A stretch of DNA of 64,000 bases from Pseudomonas sp. Au-Pse12 (lineage in GTDB: Bacteria; Pseudomonadota; Gammaproteobacteria; Pseudomonadales; Pseudomonadaceae). Location of the stretch: the NCBI RefSeq assembly GCF_021341665.1, contig NZ_JAJTTH010000013.1, positions 1 through 64,000 on the forward strand, in the 5' to 3' direction. The stretch's first letter is position 1. Each line of letters begins with the position of its first letter. This document shows, in pieces, positions 16,801 through 23,914 of this stretch. The notes beneath the pieces were generated by a model that saw only the letters and a program-made list of their open reading frames with translations, was not told the DNA's origin and ran no database searches. The translations under genes and the position numbers were made by a program.

Positions 16801-16858
16801 GGCCCTGAATGCCGCTGTGACTACATCCAAAGGCGTCTCAGCAACTCTTGTCAGGGCC
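16801..16858 (+). ncRNA. Y-RNA-like unit 1, minimal form without tRNA-like part
   Basis: The terminal stem is GGCCCTGA (16801-16808) with TCAGGGCC (16851-16858), 8 bp perfect. The Y-type motifs follow in order: GAATGC, upper helix GCTG/CAGC extended by GA/TC across one mismatch, TACATCC in the loop, and TTGTC on the 3' side. This corresponds to the bulged Ro60-binding stem of known Y RNAs. At 58 bases, with no T-arm or D-arm, it would be a stripped Ro60 ligand. It could also be a decayed copy. Confidence 0.6.
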
Positions 16859-16864
16859 GGTGAC

Positions 16865-16940
16865 GGCACGAATGCCAGTGGCTGTACATCCTGGTCAAGC
16901 CGGTTCGAATCCGGCGATCAGTCACTACTTTTGTCGTGCC
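16865..16940 (+). ncRNA. Y-RNA-like unit 2 (YrlA type), T-arm only
   Basis: The terminal stem is GGCACGA (16865-16871) with TCGTGCC (16934-16940). GAATGC, upper stem AGTGGCTG/CAGTCACT (16877-16884 and 16919-16926, one wobble), TACATCC and 3' TTGTC fit the shared pattern. The apical part holds a tRNA-like T-arm, GCCGG-TTCGAAT-CCGGC (16899-16915), whose loop matches the TTCRANN rule. CTGGTC/GATCAG can extend it. No D-arm is visible. A CC(T)6 run follows, so it could be released separately. Confidence 0.75.
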
Positions 16941-16958
16941 ACCTTTTTTGCAGTTTTT

Positions 16959-17087
16959 GCGACGAATGCTGGTGGAACTACATCCCAGGTTCGGGATGCG
17001 GGTTCGATTCCCGCCGGTGCTGGAAAACGGCGCCGTGGTTCAATGGTCAGAACACGAACGTACTGTTTCATCGACCCTTGTCGTCGC
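16959..17087 (+). ncRNA. Y-RNA-like unit 3 (YrlA type), T-arm, acceptor-like stem, D-arm
   Basis: The terminal stem is GCGACGA (16959-16965) with TCGTCGC (17081-17087). Upper stem GGTGGAAC pairs with GTTTCATC through two wobbles. TACATCC and TTGTC are conserved. The apical module holds T-arm GCGGG-TTCGATT-CCCGC (16998-17014). A 7-bp acceptor-like stem, CGGTGCT/GGCGCCG (17015-17021 and 17029-17035), is closed by a seven-base loop. A D-arm follows, GTTC-AATGGTCA-GAAC (17038-17053), with the GG pair. T before acceptor before D is a circularly permuted tRNA order. A T-rich run (TCTTTTTCC) follows. Confidence 0.82.
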
Positions 17088-17096
17088 ATCTTTTTC

Positions 17097-17110
17097 CCCG
17101 CCTCGGCGGG
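17097..17110 (+). other. Spacer hairpin between Y-RNA-like units 3 and 4
   Basis: CCCGCC-TC-GGCGGG lies right after the T-rich run of unit 3 and ends two bases before the unit 4 stem. A similar hairpin, GCAGGC-CCG-GCCTGC, lies at 17222-17236 between units 4 and 5. Both may be processing signals. Confidence 0.4.
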
Positions 17111-17112
17111 AT

Positions 17113-17220
17113 GGCAGCGAATGCCACGGGTACTACATTTTGTCGCGGGTTCGAACCCCGCCAGCCGCAAGGCTGTAGCTCAGTCGGTAGAGCCAATGTG
17201 CCTGTTCCCTTGTCGCTGCC
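17113..17220 (+). ncRNA. Y-RNA-like unit 4 (YrlA type), permuted tRNA module with GCAA-capped stem
   Basis: The terminal stem is GGCAGCGA (17113-17120) with TCGCTGCC (17213-17220). The upper stem is ACGGGTAC/GTGCCTGT (17125-17132 and 17199-17206, two wobbles). TACAT and TTGTC are conserved. The apical module has T-arm GCGGG-TTCGAAC-CCCGC (17145-17161), stem CAGCC-GCAA-GGCTG (17162-17175) and a textbook D-arm, GCTC-AGTCGGTA-GAGC (17178-17193). It is the clearest tRNA mimic of the set. Hairpins follow and precede it. Confidence 0.85.
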
Positions 17221-17247
17221 CGCAGGCCCGGCCTGCACCGATTGACC

Positions 17248-17352
17248 CGGCGAATGCCGGTGGAACTACAGGACAGCGTGGTCGCGGGTTCGAGTCCCGT
17301 TCACTAGCTCAGAGGCAGAGCGCGCTGCATGTTCCACCTTCACTTGTCGCCG
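17248..17352 (+). ncRNA. Y-RNA-like unit 5 (YrlA type), T-arm and D-arm
   Basis: The terminal stem is CGGCGA (17248-17253) with TCGCCG (17347-17352). The upper stem is perfect, GGTGGAAC/GTTCCACC (17259-17266 and 17331-17338). TACA and TTGTC are conserved. CAGCG/CGCTG (17274-17278 and 17323-17327) closes a module with T-arm GCGGG-TTCGAGT-CCCGT (17284-17300, one wobble) and D-arm GCTC-AGAGGCA-GAGC (17307-17321). No acceptor-like stem separates the arms. It is the last unit before rtcB. Confidence 0.8.
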
Positions 17353-17373
17353 TTTGCACCGAACACCGCAATT

Positions 17374-17402
17374 CCGTAGGCGCTGGCTTGCCAGCGAAGA
17401 GG
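17374..17402. repeat. REP palindrome before rtcB
   Basis: CGCTGGCTTGCCAGCG (17381-17396) preceded by CGTAGG is the same repeat as at 11808 and 49968. It lies between the Y RNA units and rtcB, inside the presumed operon transcript. Confidence 0.7.
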
Positions 17403-17489
17403 CCCTTGAGATCGTTTTCTGCGACCCGGCTCCTACACAACCTATTGAACAAGGCCGCCAGAGCGGCCACAGGAAAAAGAGTCAACGAC

Positions 17490-18716
17490 ATGGAACAGAA
17501 AACCTACCAACTGCTGGAAGTCGCCAACGGCAAGCCGATCAAGATGTGGACCCAGGGCGTGCCGGTGGAAAACGAAGCCCGCCAGCAATTGATGAACACC
17601 GCGAAGATGCCGTTCATCTTCAAGCACCTGGCAGTGATGCCCGACGTGCACCTGGGTAAGGGGTCGACCATCGGAAGCGTGATCCCCACGGTGGGCGCGA
17701 TCATTCCGGCCGCGGTCGGGGTGGATATCGGTTGCGGAATGATCGCCGCCCGTACCTCGCTGACCGCCTCGGACCTGCCGGATAACCTGGCCGGGCTGCG
17801 CAGCGCCATCGAGGCGGCGGTGCCTCACGGTCGTACTTCGCCGCGTAGCGGTCGCGATAAGGGCGCCTGGGGCGACGTGCCGCAGCAGACCGATCAAGCC
17901 TGGGCGGCCCTGCACCCGCGCTTCAAGGCGATCACCGATAAGTACCCGGCCCTGGCCAACAGCAACAACCGCCAGCACCTGGGAACCCTCGGTGGGGGTA
18001 ACCACTTCATCGAGGTCTGCCTGGATGAGGCCAACCGGGTCTGGTTCATGCTCCACAGCGGTTCCCGCGGCGTCGGTAACGCCATCGGCAACCTGTTCAT
18101 TCACCTGGCCCAGGCCGATATGCGCCAACATATCGCCAACCTGCCGGACCGTGACCTGGCCTACTTCGAGGAAGGCAGCCAGCACTTCAACGATTACGTG
18201 GAAGCCGTGGCCTGGGCCCAGGATTTCGCCCGGCAGAACCGCGAACTGATGATGCAACTGGTGATCCAGGCCACCCGCAAGGTGATCAGCAAGCCCTTCG
18301 AAGTGGCGCTGGAGGCAGTCAACTGCCACCACAACTACGTGCAGAAGGAGCGCCACTTCGGCGAAGAGGTGCTGGTGACCCGCAAGGGCGCGGTGTCGGC
18401 GAAGAAGGGCGAGCTGGGGATCATCCCGGGGTCGATGGGGGCCAAGAGCTTCATCGTCCGCGGGCTGGGTAACGAGGAGGCGTTCTGCTCCTGCAGCCAC
18501 GGGGCGGGGCGTACCATGAGCCGCACCAAGGCCAAGAACACCTTCACCCTGGCCGACCAGATCCGCGCGACCGCCCATGTGGAGTGCCGTAAGGACGAAG
18601 CGGTGATCGATGAAATTCCGATGGCCTACAAGGACATCGACCAAGTCATGCACGCCCAGCGCGAGCTGGTGGAAGTGCTGCACACCCTGCGTCAGGTGGT
18701 GTGCGTAAAGGGGTAG
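17490..18716 (+). CDS. rtcB: RtcB, RNA-splicing 3'-phosphate/5'-OH RNA ligase
   Basis: This 408-aa GTP- and Mn-dependent ligase joins 2',3'-cyclic-phosphate or 3'-phosphate ends to 5'-OH ends. Metal-site motifs are GVDIGCGM (D79, C82), NHFIE, HSGSRGVGN and NCHHNY. The guanylated histidine is H337 in CSCSHGAGRTMSR, the same number as in E. coli. ATG 17490 is chosen by homology. The frame extends upstream through the Y RNA region, but that stretch codes for RNA structure. Substrates may include RNAs cut by toxins or ribotoxins. It sits downstream of rsr and the Y RNA units in the sigma-54 operon. Confidence 0.96.
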   Translation: MEQKTYQLLEVANGKPIKMWTQGVPVENEARQQLMNTAKMPFIFKHLAVMPDVHLGKGSTIGSVIPTVGAIIPAAVGVDIGCGMIAARTSLTASDLPDNLAGLRSAIEAAVPHGRTSPRSGRDKGAWGDVPQQTDQAWAALHPRFKAITDKYPALANSNNRQHLGTLGGGNHFIEVCLDEANRVWFMLHSGSRGVGNAIGNLFIHLAQADMRQHIANLPDRDLAYFEEGSQHFNDYVEAVAWAQDFARQNRELMMQLVIQATRKVISKPFEVALEAVNCHHNYVQKERHFGEEVLVTRKGAVSAKKGELGIIPGSMGAKSFIVRGLGNEEAFCSCSHGAGRTMSRTKAKNTFTLADQIRATAHVECRKDEAVIDEIPMAYKDIDQVMHAQRELVEVLHTLRQVVCVKG

Positions 18717-18720
18717 AACA

Positions 18721-20064
18721 ATGGACGACATGGATGGCTTGATAGCGGCCCCGCCCGGCTGGCATTACCAGCTGAGCGACTACGAAGCCCGCCGCGTGCG
18801 GGAGGTAATGGACGAATTGGACCGGCACGGCGCCTGGCTGGAACTGAGCCGCTTCGGCAACGGTTTCGTGCGTCAGGCGGCGGTGCGCCACCTGGCCGCG
18901 CTGCCTTCGGCCGAGTCCTTGGCGGCGCTTCTGGAGCGGCTCAACGACTGGGTGCCCCAGGTGCGCCAGGAGGCCGCCGCGGCGCTGGAGGGTTACCTGG
19001 CGCCAGAGCGCGCCGAGCTGCTGTTGCAGAGCCTGACGCCGCTGCTGGCCCTGGCCGGCAAGCAACGTGCCGACCATGGCGCGACCCTGCAGCGGGCGCG
19101 TGCGGTGTTGCAGTTGGCCCAGGTACGCGAAGACGTTGAAGGCGCCTTTGCCGGTTGCCGGGGCAAGGCCGCGCGCTTTGTCTTCGAGCTGCTGCTCGAA
19201 GGGGCGCCGGATCGGGCGGCGCTGCTGGCCCGGGCGCTGCGCCACCCGGAGGTCAGCGTGCGGCAGATGGCGGTGGATGCCTGCGCCGAACTGCCCGCCG
19301 CGCAGGCCGTGCCTTTGCTGGAAGAGGTGATGCAGCGTTGCGGCGCCAGTGTCCGGGTCAAGGCTCTGCGCCTGTTGCTGCCGTTGCTGGCCGACCCTCG
19401 CGAGTATCTGGCTCAGGCGCTGCTGGACCCTTCAGGGGCCTTGCGTTGCCTGGCCCATTGGGCCGCGCCGCGCCATGGGCTGGACCCGCGGGAAGTGTTG
19501 TTGGCCCGCTTGCAGCAGCCGGCGCCACGCAACAAGCGCCAGTGGCTGGGGCTGCTGGGGCTGGTCCGGGAACTGCAGGCGCTGCAAGCCGACGCCATGG
19601 TGCGCCAGGCACTGGCTTCGCCGGCACTGAGCGTGCGCCTGCTGGCCCTGCAAACCCTGGGCGAGCGCGGCATGGCCGAGCAACTGGCGGCCCTGGACGA
19701 CGTTTCGGACAAGGTCTTCGATTGCGCCCTGGCCCTGCTGCGTCAGCAGCCCTGGGCGGTGTTCGACGAGGCCCTGGAACAGCGCCTGGACCAGCACTGG
19801 CACGACCTGCCGCAGGCGCGGCGCTGGGCCCTGCTGGCCCTCAAGCCGGGCTGGCGCCAGTTGGAGTACCTGCTGTGGCGCCTGGGGCAGGGTGGCAGCG
19901 AGGCCGCCTATTGGCGCGAGACCCTGGCGCGCTGGTGCAATGGCCGCTACGGGATGTTCGACCCGGTCACCCCCAAGCCCCTGCGCGAAGCCATGGTGCA
20001 GCGTTTGCAGGCAATGGAAGCCGCCGGTGAATTACCCGCAGGTTCGGCCCAGCGCCTGCTTTGA
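18721..20064 (+). CDS. HEAT-repeat protein of the RNA-repair operon
   Basis: This 447-aa protein is an alpha-solenoid. Repeating two-helix units of about 30 residues can be seen from about residue 40 on (for example RQAAVRHLAALPSAESLAALLERL, VRQEAAAALEGYL, VRVKALRLLLPLL, VRLLALQTLGERG). No catalytic motif is visible, which suggests a scaffold for RNA or partner proteins. It starts four bases after rtcB and is followed by an unrecognised gene and a nucleotidyltransferase, so it belongs to the RtcR-controlled unit. Its exact role is unknown. Confidence 0.82.
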   Translation: MDDMDGLIAAPPGWHYQLSDYEARRVREVMDELDRHGAWLELSRFGNGFVRQAAVRHLAALPSAESLAALLERLNDWVPQVRQEAAAALEGYLAPERAELLLQSLTPLLALAGKQRADHGATLQRARAVLQLAQVREDVEGAFAGCRGKAARFVFELLLEGAPDRAALLARALRHPEVSVRQMAVDACAELPAAQAVPLLEEVMQRCGASVRVKALRLLLPLLADPREYLAQALLDPSGALRCLAHWAAPRHGLDPREVLLARLQQPAPRNKRQWLGLLGLVRELQALQADAMVRQALASPALSVRLLALQTLGERGMAEQLAALDDVSDKVFDCALALLRQQPWAVFDEALEQRLDQHWHDLPQARRWALLALKPGWRQLEYLLWRLGQGGSEAAYWRETLARWCNGRYGMFDPVTPKPLREAMVQRLQAMEAAGELPAGSAQRLL

Positions 20065-20082
20065 AGAATGGAGAGAGCCTTT

Positions 20083-20727
20083 ATGCAACCGCGGCCACTG
20101 TTGACCCGAATAGAAGATGAACACTGCCGCGCGCTGCGCCAGCAACTGAAGGAGGTGTACTGCGTCTTCGATTTTGTGGTGCTGGCGGTCGAACCCGAGG
20201 CTGAGGTGGATCAAGCCCTGCATCGCCAGGGCTTGCAGCACCTGTACCAGCACTTGATGGCTGAACGTCGCGAGCGCTGGGAACAGCTGCGCCAGGACCC
20301 GCGCTACGCCGACGTCGGCCTGACGTCGATGCGCTGGGAGCAGGAGCGAGCGGTGCCTGAGGTGCTCAGCCAGGAGCAGGTCCGGCAGTTGATCTGCGCA
20401 AACCTGGATCAGCAGGAGCAGGCCTTGTACCGGGCGTTTTGCCAGCCGCCGTACGGGCTGCGTTTCCCGGGAGGGGCCGAGCAGGCCCGGCAGGTGTACG
20501 GCCAATGGCTGGACCTGCTGGGGCTGGACCTCGAACAGCGGCCCCAGGTGATCAACTGGGTGGGCAACCTGGAACTGGACTGTCAGGCACCGGACATGGG
20601 GCCGCACTTGCAGCCCTGGAGTGACTATTTCGACGAAGGCCTGGAGTGGTGGGGCGTCTGGTGCCTGACGGTGTGGAACCCCGCGCGCCGGACCCTGAGC
20701 GTGCTGGCCGCCAGCGCCACGGATTGA
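20083..20727 (+). CDS. Unrecognised protein encoded between the HEAT and nucleotidyltransferase genes
   Basis: This 214-aa soluble protein is not recognised. The first half is helical and charged (LRQQLKEVYCVFDFVVLAVEPEAEVDQALHRQ... in outline). The second half is Trp/Tyr-rich, with WVGNLELDCQAPDMG and a WWGVWCLTVWNP segment that could form a beta core. No signal peptide or membrane helix is seen. ATG 20083 is preferred over ATG 20068 because GGAGAGAG lies at the right distance. Position alone links it to RNA repair. It may pair with the HEAT protein or the nucleotidyltransferase. Confidence 0.7.
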   Translation: MQPRPLLTRIEDEHCRALRQQLKEVYCVFDFVVLAVEPEAEVDQALHRQGLQHLYQHLMAERRERWEQLRQDPRYADVGLTSMRWEQERAVPEVLSQEQVRQLICANLDQQEQALYRAFCQPPYGLRFPGGAEQARQVYGQWLDLLGLDLEQRPQVINWVGNLELDCQAPDMGPHLQPWSDYFDEGLEWWGVWCLTVWNPARRTLSVLAASATD

Positions 20728-20743
20728 ACAAGGAAAAAGGATC

Positions 20744-21532
20744 ATGGAACACCTGGAACACCATCCCCTGAGCAACGCCATGCGCGAACGGGTATTGGAC
20801 GAGCTGGCGCGGATCGAGCGCGAGCGCAACGTGCAGGTGCTGTATGCCTGCGAATCCGGCAGTCGGGCCTGGGGTTTTGCCTCCACCGACAGTGACTACG
20901 ACGTGCGTTTCGTCTATGTGGAAAAGCCCGAATGGTTCATCCAGGTGGACGCCGGGCGCGACGTGATCGAGCGGCCCCTGGACGACGAGCTGGACATCAG
21001 GGGCTGGGAGCTGCGCAAGACCCTCGGGCTGTTGCGCAAGTCCAACCCGACCCTGCTGGAATGGCTGGATTCGCCCCTGGTGTATCGCCGCGAACCGGCC
21101 GCCGCCGCGCGCCTGCGCGAGCTGGCAGAGGCGTTCTACAGCCCGCCGGCGGCGCGCAATCATTATCTGTCGATGGCCAGGAAGAACTTTCGCGGTTACC
21201 TGCAAGGCGACAGCGTGCGCTTCAAGAAGTACTTCTACGTGCTGCGGCCCTTGCTCGCGGTGCGCTGGATCGACCAGGGCCGCGGCCGACCGCCGATGAC
21301 CTTCGCCGACCTGCTGACCACGGTTGACCATCAGCCGCTGCTGGACGAAGTGGCCGAGCTGCTGGTGTTGAAACGCAGCGCCGAGGAGTCCGCCTACGGG
21401 CCGCGACGCCCGGCACTGCACGCCTTTATCGCCGCCGAGCTGGAACGCCCGGTGCCGAAGCTGGCGCGTACCCATGAAGACAACGCGTTGCTGGACGCTT
21501 ACCTGCGGGAAACGGTCCGGCACTACGCCTGA
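20744..21532 (+). CDS. Polymerase-beta-type nucleotidyltransferase (COG3541-like)
   Basis: This 262-aa protein carries the minimal nucleotidyltransferase signature GS-(x)10-D-x-D: G39-S40 in ESGSRAWGF, and D51 and D53 in DSDYDVRFVYV. The rest is a helical C-terminal part (LRKSNPTLLEWLDSPLVYR and YLSMARKNFRGYL) typical of the YbgL/COG3541 family. Its position between rtcB and rtcA suggests it adds nucleotides to RNA ends, for example to repair tRNA 3' ends. The family also includes protein nucleotidylating enzymes, so this is inference. A ribosome site (AAGGAAAAAGG) precedes the ATG. Confidence 0.85.
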   Translation: MEHLEHHPLSNAMRERVLDELARIERERNVQVLYACESGSRAWGFASTDSDYDVRFVYVEKPEWFIQVDAGRDVIERPLDDELDIRGWELRKTLGLLRKSNPTLLEWLDSPLVYRREPAAAARLRELAEAFYSPPAARNHYLSMARKNFRGYLQGDSVRFKKYFYVLRPLLAVRWIDQGRGRPPMTFADLLTTVDHQPLLDEVAELLVLKRSAEESAYGPRRPALHAFIAAELERPVPKLARTHEDNALLDAYLRETVRHYA

Positions 21533-21540
21533 GGAATGTG

Positions 21541-22575
21541 ATGAAACAGGAAGTCATCGAACTGGACGGCGCCATCGGCGGCGGCCAGGTACTGCGCAGC
21601 GCCTTGAGCTTGTCGATGCTCAGCGGCAAGACCCTGCGTATCCGTAATATTCGTGCCCGGCGCAGCCGCCCGGGGCTGCTGCGCCAGCACCTGACCGCGG
21701 TGCAGGCGGCGGCCCAGGTGTGCGGCGCCAAGACCTCCGGGGTCGAGCTCGGCTCCCAGGCCCTGACCTTCGAGCCGGGGCCGATCCGTGGCGGCGACTA
21801 CCGCTTCGCCATCGGCACCGCCGGCAGCTGCACCCTGGTGCTGCAGACCCTGCTACCGGCCTTGTTGTACGCGCCGCAGCCCAGCCGCGTGAGCATCAGC
21901 GGCGGCACCCACAACCCCCTGGCACCGCCGGTGGATTTCCTCCAGCAGGCCTGGTTGCCGCAACTGCGGCGCATGGGCGGGCGGGTCGAACTGCAACTGC
22001 TGCGCCATGGTTTCGTACCGGCCGGCGGCGGTGAGCTGGAGGCCTTTGTCCAGCCTTCGGTGTTGCAGCCCCTGCACCTTGAGGCGCGTGGCGCACTGCT
22101 GGGGAGCCGGGCCTGGGCGCTGAGCGCGGGCCTGCCCGAGCATGTGGCGGAGCGCGAGTTGCGTCGGGTGCACAATCGCCTGGAACTGCCACGGGAGCAC
22201 CTCACCCCGGTGCAGTTGGATGAACAATACGGCCCGGGCAATGTGCTGTTGCTGGAGTTTGCCTTTGAACACTTGACCGAGCTGTTTTGCGGCTTTGGTC
22301 AGAACAGCCTGCGGGCGGAAAAGGTCGCTGACCTTGCCATCGACCAGGCCCGGGACTGGTTGGATTCCGGCGCGGCGGTGGCCGAACACCTGGCCGATCA
22401 ACTGCTGCTGCCCATGGCCCTGGCCGGCGGCGGCAGTTTCACCACGCCGCGCATGACCGAACACCTGGAGAGCAATATCCGGGTGATCGAAGCGTTTCTG
22501 CCGGTGCGCTTCCAGACGCAAGCGTGCAATGCGCAGGTGCTGCGGGTCGAGTGTCTGGCCCGCCACGCCAATTAG
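21541..22575 (+). CDS. rtcA: RtcA, RNA 3'-terminal phosphate cyclase
   Basis: This 344-aa ATP-dependent enzyme converts RNA 3'-phosphates (and 2'-phosphates) to 2',3'-cyclic phosphates, which are substrates for RtcB. Family hallmarks are LDGAIGGGQVLRSALSLS at the N-terminus, RPGLLRQHLTAV, FAIGTAGSCTLVLQTLLPAL, SGGTHNPLAPP and the adenylated histidine H308 in MTEHLESN (H309 in E. coli). ATG 21541 follows GAGGAA at good spacing. The GTG just before it gives only one extra residue. It ends the visible RNA-repair operon. A REPIN-like repeat lies downstream. Confidence 0.95.
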   Translation: MKQEVIELDGAIGGGQVLRSALSLSMLSGKTLRIRNIRARRSRPGLLRQHLTAVQAAAQVCGAKTSGVELGSQALTFEPGPIRGGDYRFAIGTAGSCTLVLQTLLPALLYAPQPSRVSISGGTHNPLAPPVDFLQQAWLPQLRRMGGRVELQLLRHGFVPAGGGELEAFVQPSVLQPLHLEARGALLGSRAWALSAGLPEHVAERELRRVHNRLELPREHLTPVQLDEQYGPGNVLLLEFAFEHLTELFCGFGQNSLRAEKVADLAIDQARDWLDSGAAVAEHLADQLLLPMALAGGGSFTTPRMTEHLESNIRVIEAFLPVRFQTQACNAQVLRVECLARHAN

Positions 22576-22633
22576 TCCGCCACCCGATCGCTGCCGGGGC
22601 CGGCATTGCCCGGCGCCACATCATCCCTCAAGA

Positions 22634-22701
22634 GCCGGCTTGCCAGTGAAGGCGGCCCTGACGTCGCCGCAGGACTCAAGGGCCGCTTCGCCGGCAAACC
22701 G
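22634..22701. repeat. REPIN-like inverted repeat pair
   Basis: GCCGGCTTGCCAGTGAAGGC at the left has an imperfect inverted partner at the right (GGGCCGCTTCGCCGGCAAACC). It lies between rtcA and the M50 peptidase gene. Confidence 0.6.
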
Positions 22702-22761
22702 TCTCCCACGAGGTGCGGCGTTGCCGGATAATGCCCGGCTTCACGCTCGGAGAAGTACGCA

Positions 22762-23868
22762 ATGGATCGCAACAGCTGGCTCAAGGTTCTGAACAAACTG
22801 TTGATGTTGGTGCAGCGCTTGGTGTTGCTCAGCGGCTTTTTTCTCGCCGCTCTGCTACTGGGGTTCACCATCAAGTCCAGCTTGCAGCCCCTTCTGGCGA
22901 TCTTCCTGGCCTCGCTGCTGATGATCATCAGCGTGGTGGTGCATGAAGGCGGGCACTACCTGGCAGCCCGCTGCTGCGGGATGCCGGTGTTGCAGGCGCG
23001 GATCGCCGCGGTGGAGGTGCAGGTGCTGCGACGTGGCTGGCGCCTGCGCTGGTCGCCGCAGCTCAAGCGCAGTCGCCTGGGGGGCTATGTGATGGCGGCG
23101 AGCAACCTGCAACGGCCGTTGCGTCGGCAATGGATGCTGATGGCCCTCGGCGGGCCGTTGCTGAATCTGCTGGTGGGAGGCATGGCCCTGGCGCTCGGGC
23201 TGTACTGGCAAGGGGTTTGCGGCGCCCTGGCGCTGGCCTTTGCCATCATCAATCTGGTGCTAGGGGTGGGTAATCTGCTGCCGGCCTGGCAGGTATTACC
23301 CAGCGACGGCATGTTGGCGCTGGGGTGGTATCTGCACCGCGACGATCAACGTCCTGAGCTGGCCCAGGCACGCCTGCTGGCCCTGACCGTGGCCGGGGTG
23401 CCCAGCGCCCAACTGCCGGCCCGGGACCTCGACCTGCTGGCCCAGGGCAGCATGCCCGGCCCCCTGGTTGCCTTCGGCTACCGGCTCAATGCAAGGCAGG
23501 ACCAGGGCGACTGGGCCGGGGTACTGCAGATAGAGCAGGAGCTGGACGAGCTGCTGGCCGCTCGGGCCGGGGAGTTGACCGGCATGAGCGGCCTGATCGA
23601 GCTGTTGCGCGGTGAACTGGTTTTCAGCCGTGCCTACCTGCAGCGCGACGCCGGCCTGCTGAAGGGCCTGCCGATGAGTGCCGATGTCGACTGGTATGCG
23701 CCCTGGCTGCGGCCGCGCTGCCAGGCATTGACGGCCATCCTTGCAGGTGATCGTCGGCAGGGCGAGGCGTATGTGCAGCAAGCGCTGCAGGCGGCGGATA
23801 ACTGTGTGGTGCGGTCCCAGGGGCGCAGCGAAGCCTTGCTGGCCGCACACCTGCGGGCCCTGGCGTAG
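22762..23868 (+). CDS. M50-family (site-2-protease-like) membrane metallopeptidase
   Basis: This 368-aa membrane protein has the zinc motif HEGGH (61-65) in a hydrophobic helix. A later ILNLVLGVGNLLPAWQVLPSDG-type segment carries the third ligand aspartate expected in M50 enzymes. Several membrane helices fill the first 190 residues, then a soluble tail of about 180 residues follows. M50 proteases cut membrane-embedded helices, often of anti-sigma factors or pheromone precursors. The substrate here is unknown. It is separated from rtcA by a repeat, so it is probably independent of the RNA-repair operon. Confidence 0.78.
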   Translation: MDRNSWLKVLNKLLMLVQRLVLLSGFFLAALLLGFTIKSSLQPLLAIFLASLLMIISVVVHEGGHYLAARCCGMPVLQARIAAVEVQVLRRGWRLRWSPQLKRSRLGGYVMAASNLQRPLRRQWMLMALGGPLLNLLVGGMALALGLYWQGVCGALALAFAIINLVLGVGNLLPAWQVLPSDGMLALGWYLHRDDQRPELAQARLLALTVAGVPSAQLPARDLDLLAQGSMPGPLVAFGYRLNARQDQGDWAGVLQIEQELDELLAARAGELTGMSGLIELLRGELVFSRAYLQRDAGLLKGLPMSADVDWYAPWLRPRCQALTAILAGDRRQGEAYVQQALQAADNCVVRSQGRSEALLAAHLRALA

Positions 23869-23894
23869 CCATGGCGCGCCCCGGCCGCGCACTT

Positions 23895-23914
23895 TGTAGG
23901 AGCCGGCTCCTACA
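23895..23914. repeat. Perfect 20-bp palindrome
   Basis: TGTAGGAGCCGGCTCCTACA reads the same on both strands. This GTAGGAGC core is a common Pseudomonas REP form and also appears in the repeat at 57656-57720. Confidence 0.7.

Noticed and set aside
16865..17321. Ordinary tRNA genes, suggested by several TTCGANN loops and a GCTCAGTCGGTAGAGC D-arm
   Set aside because: No unit has the order acceptor, D, anticodon, variable, T, acceptor. There is no anticodon arm, and D follows T. The outer stems and flanking motifs fit Y RNAs instead.
16848..17489. N-terminal extension of rtcB through the Y RNA region, and other short frames there
   Set aside because: RtcB homology begins exactly at ATG 17490 with normal length. 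The upstream part encodes stems that pair, and its translation has no domain.
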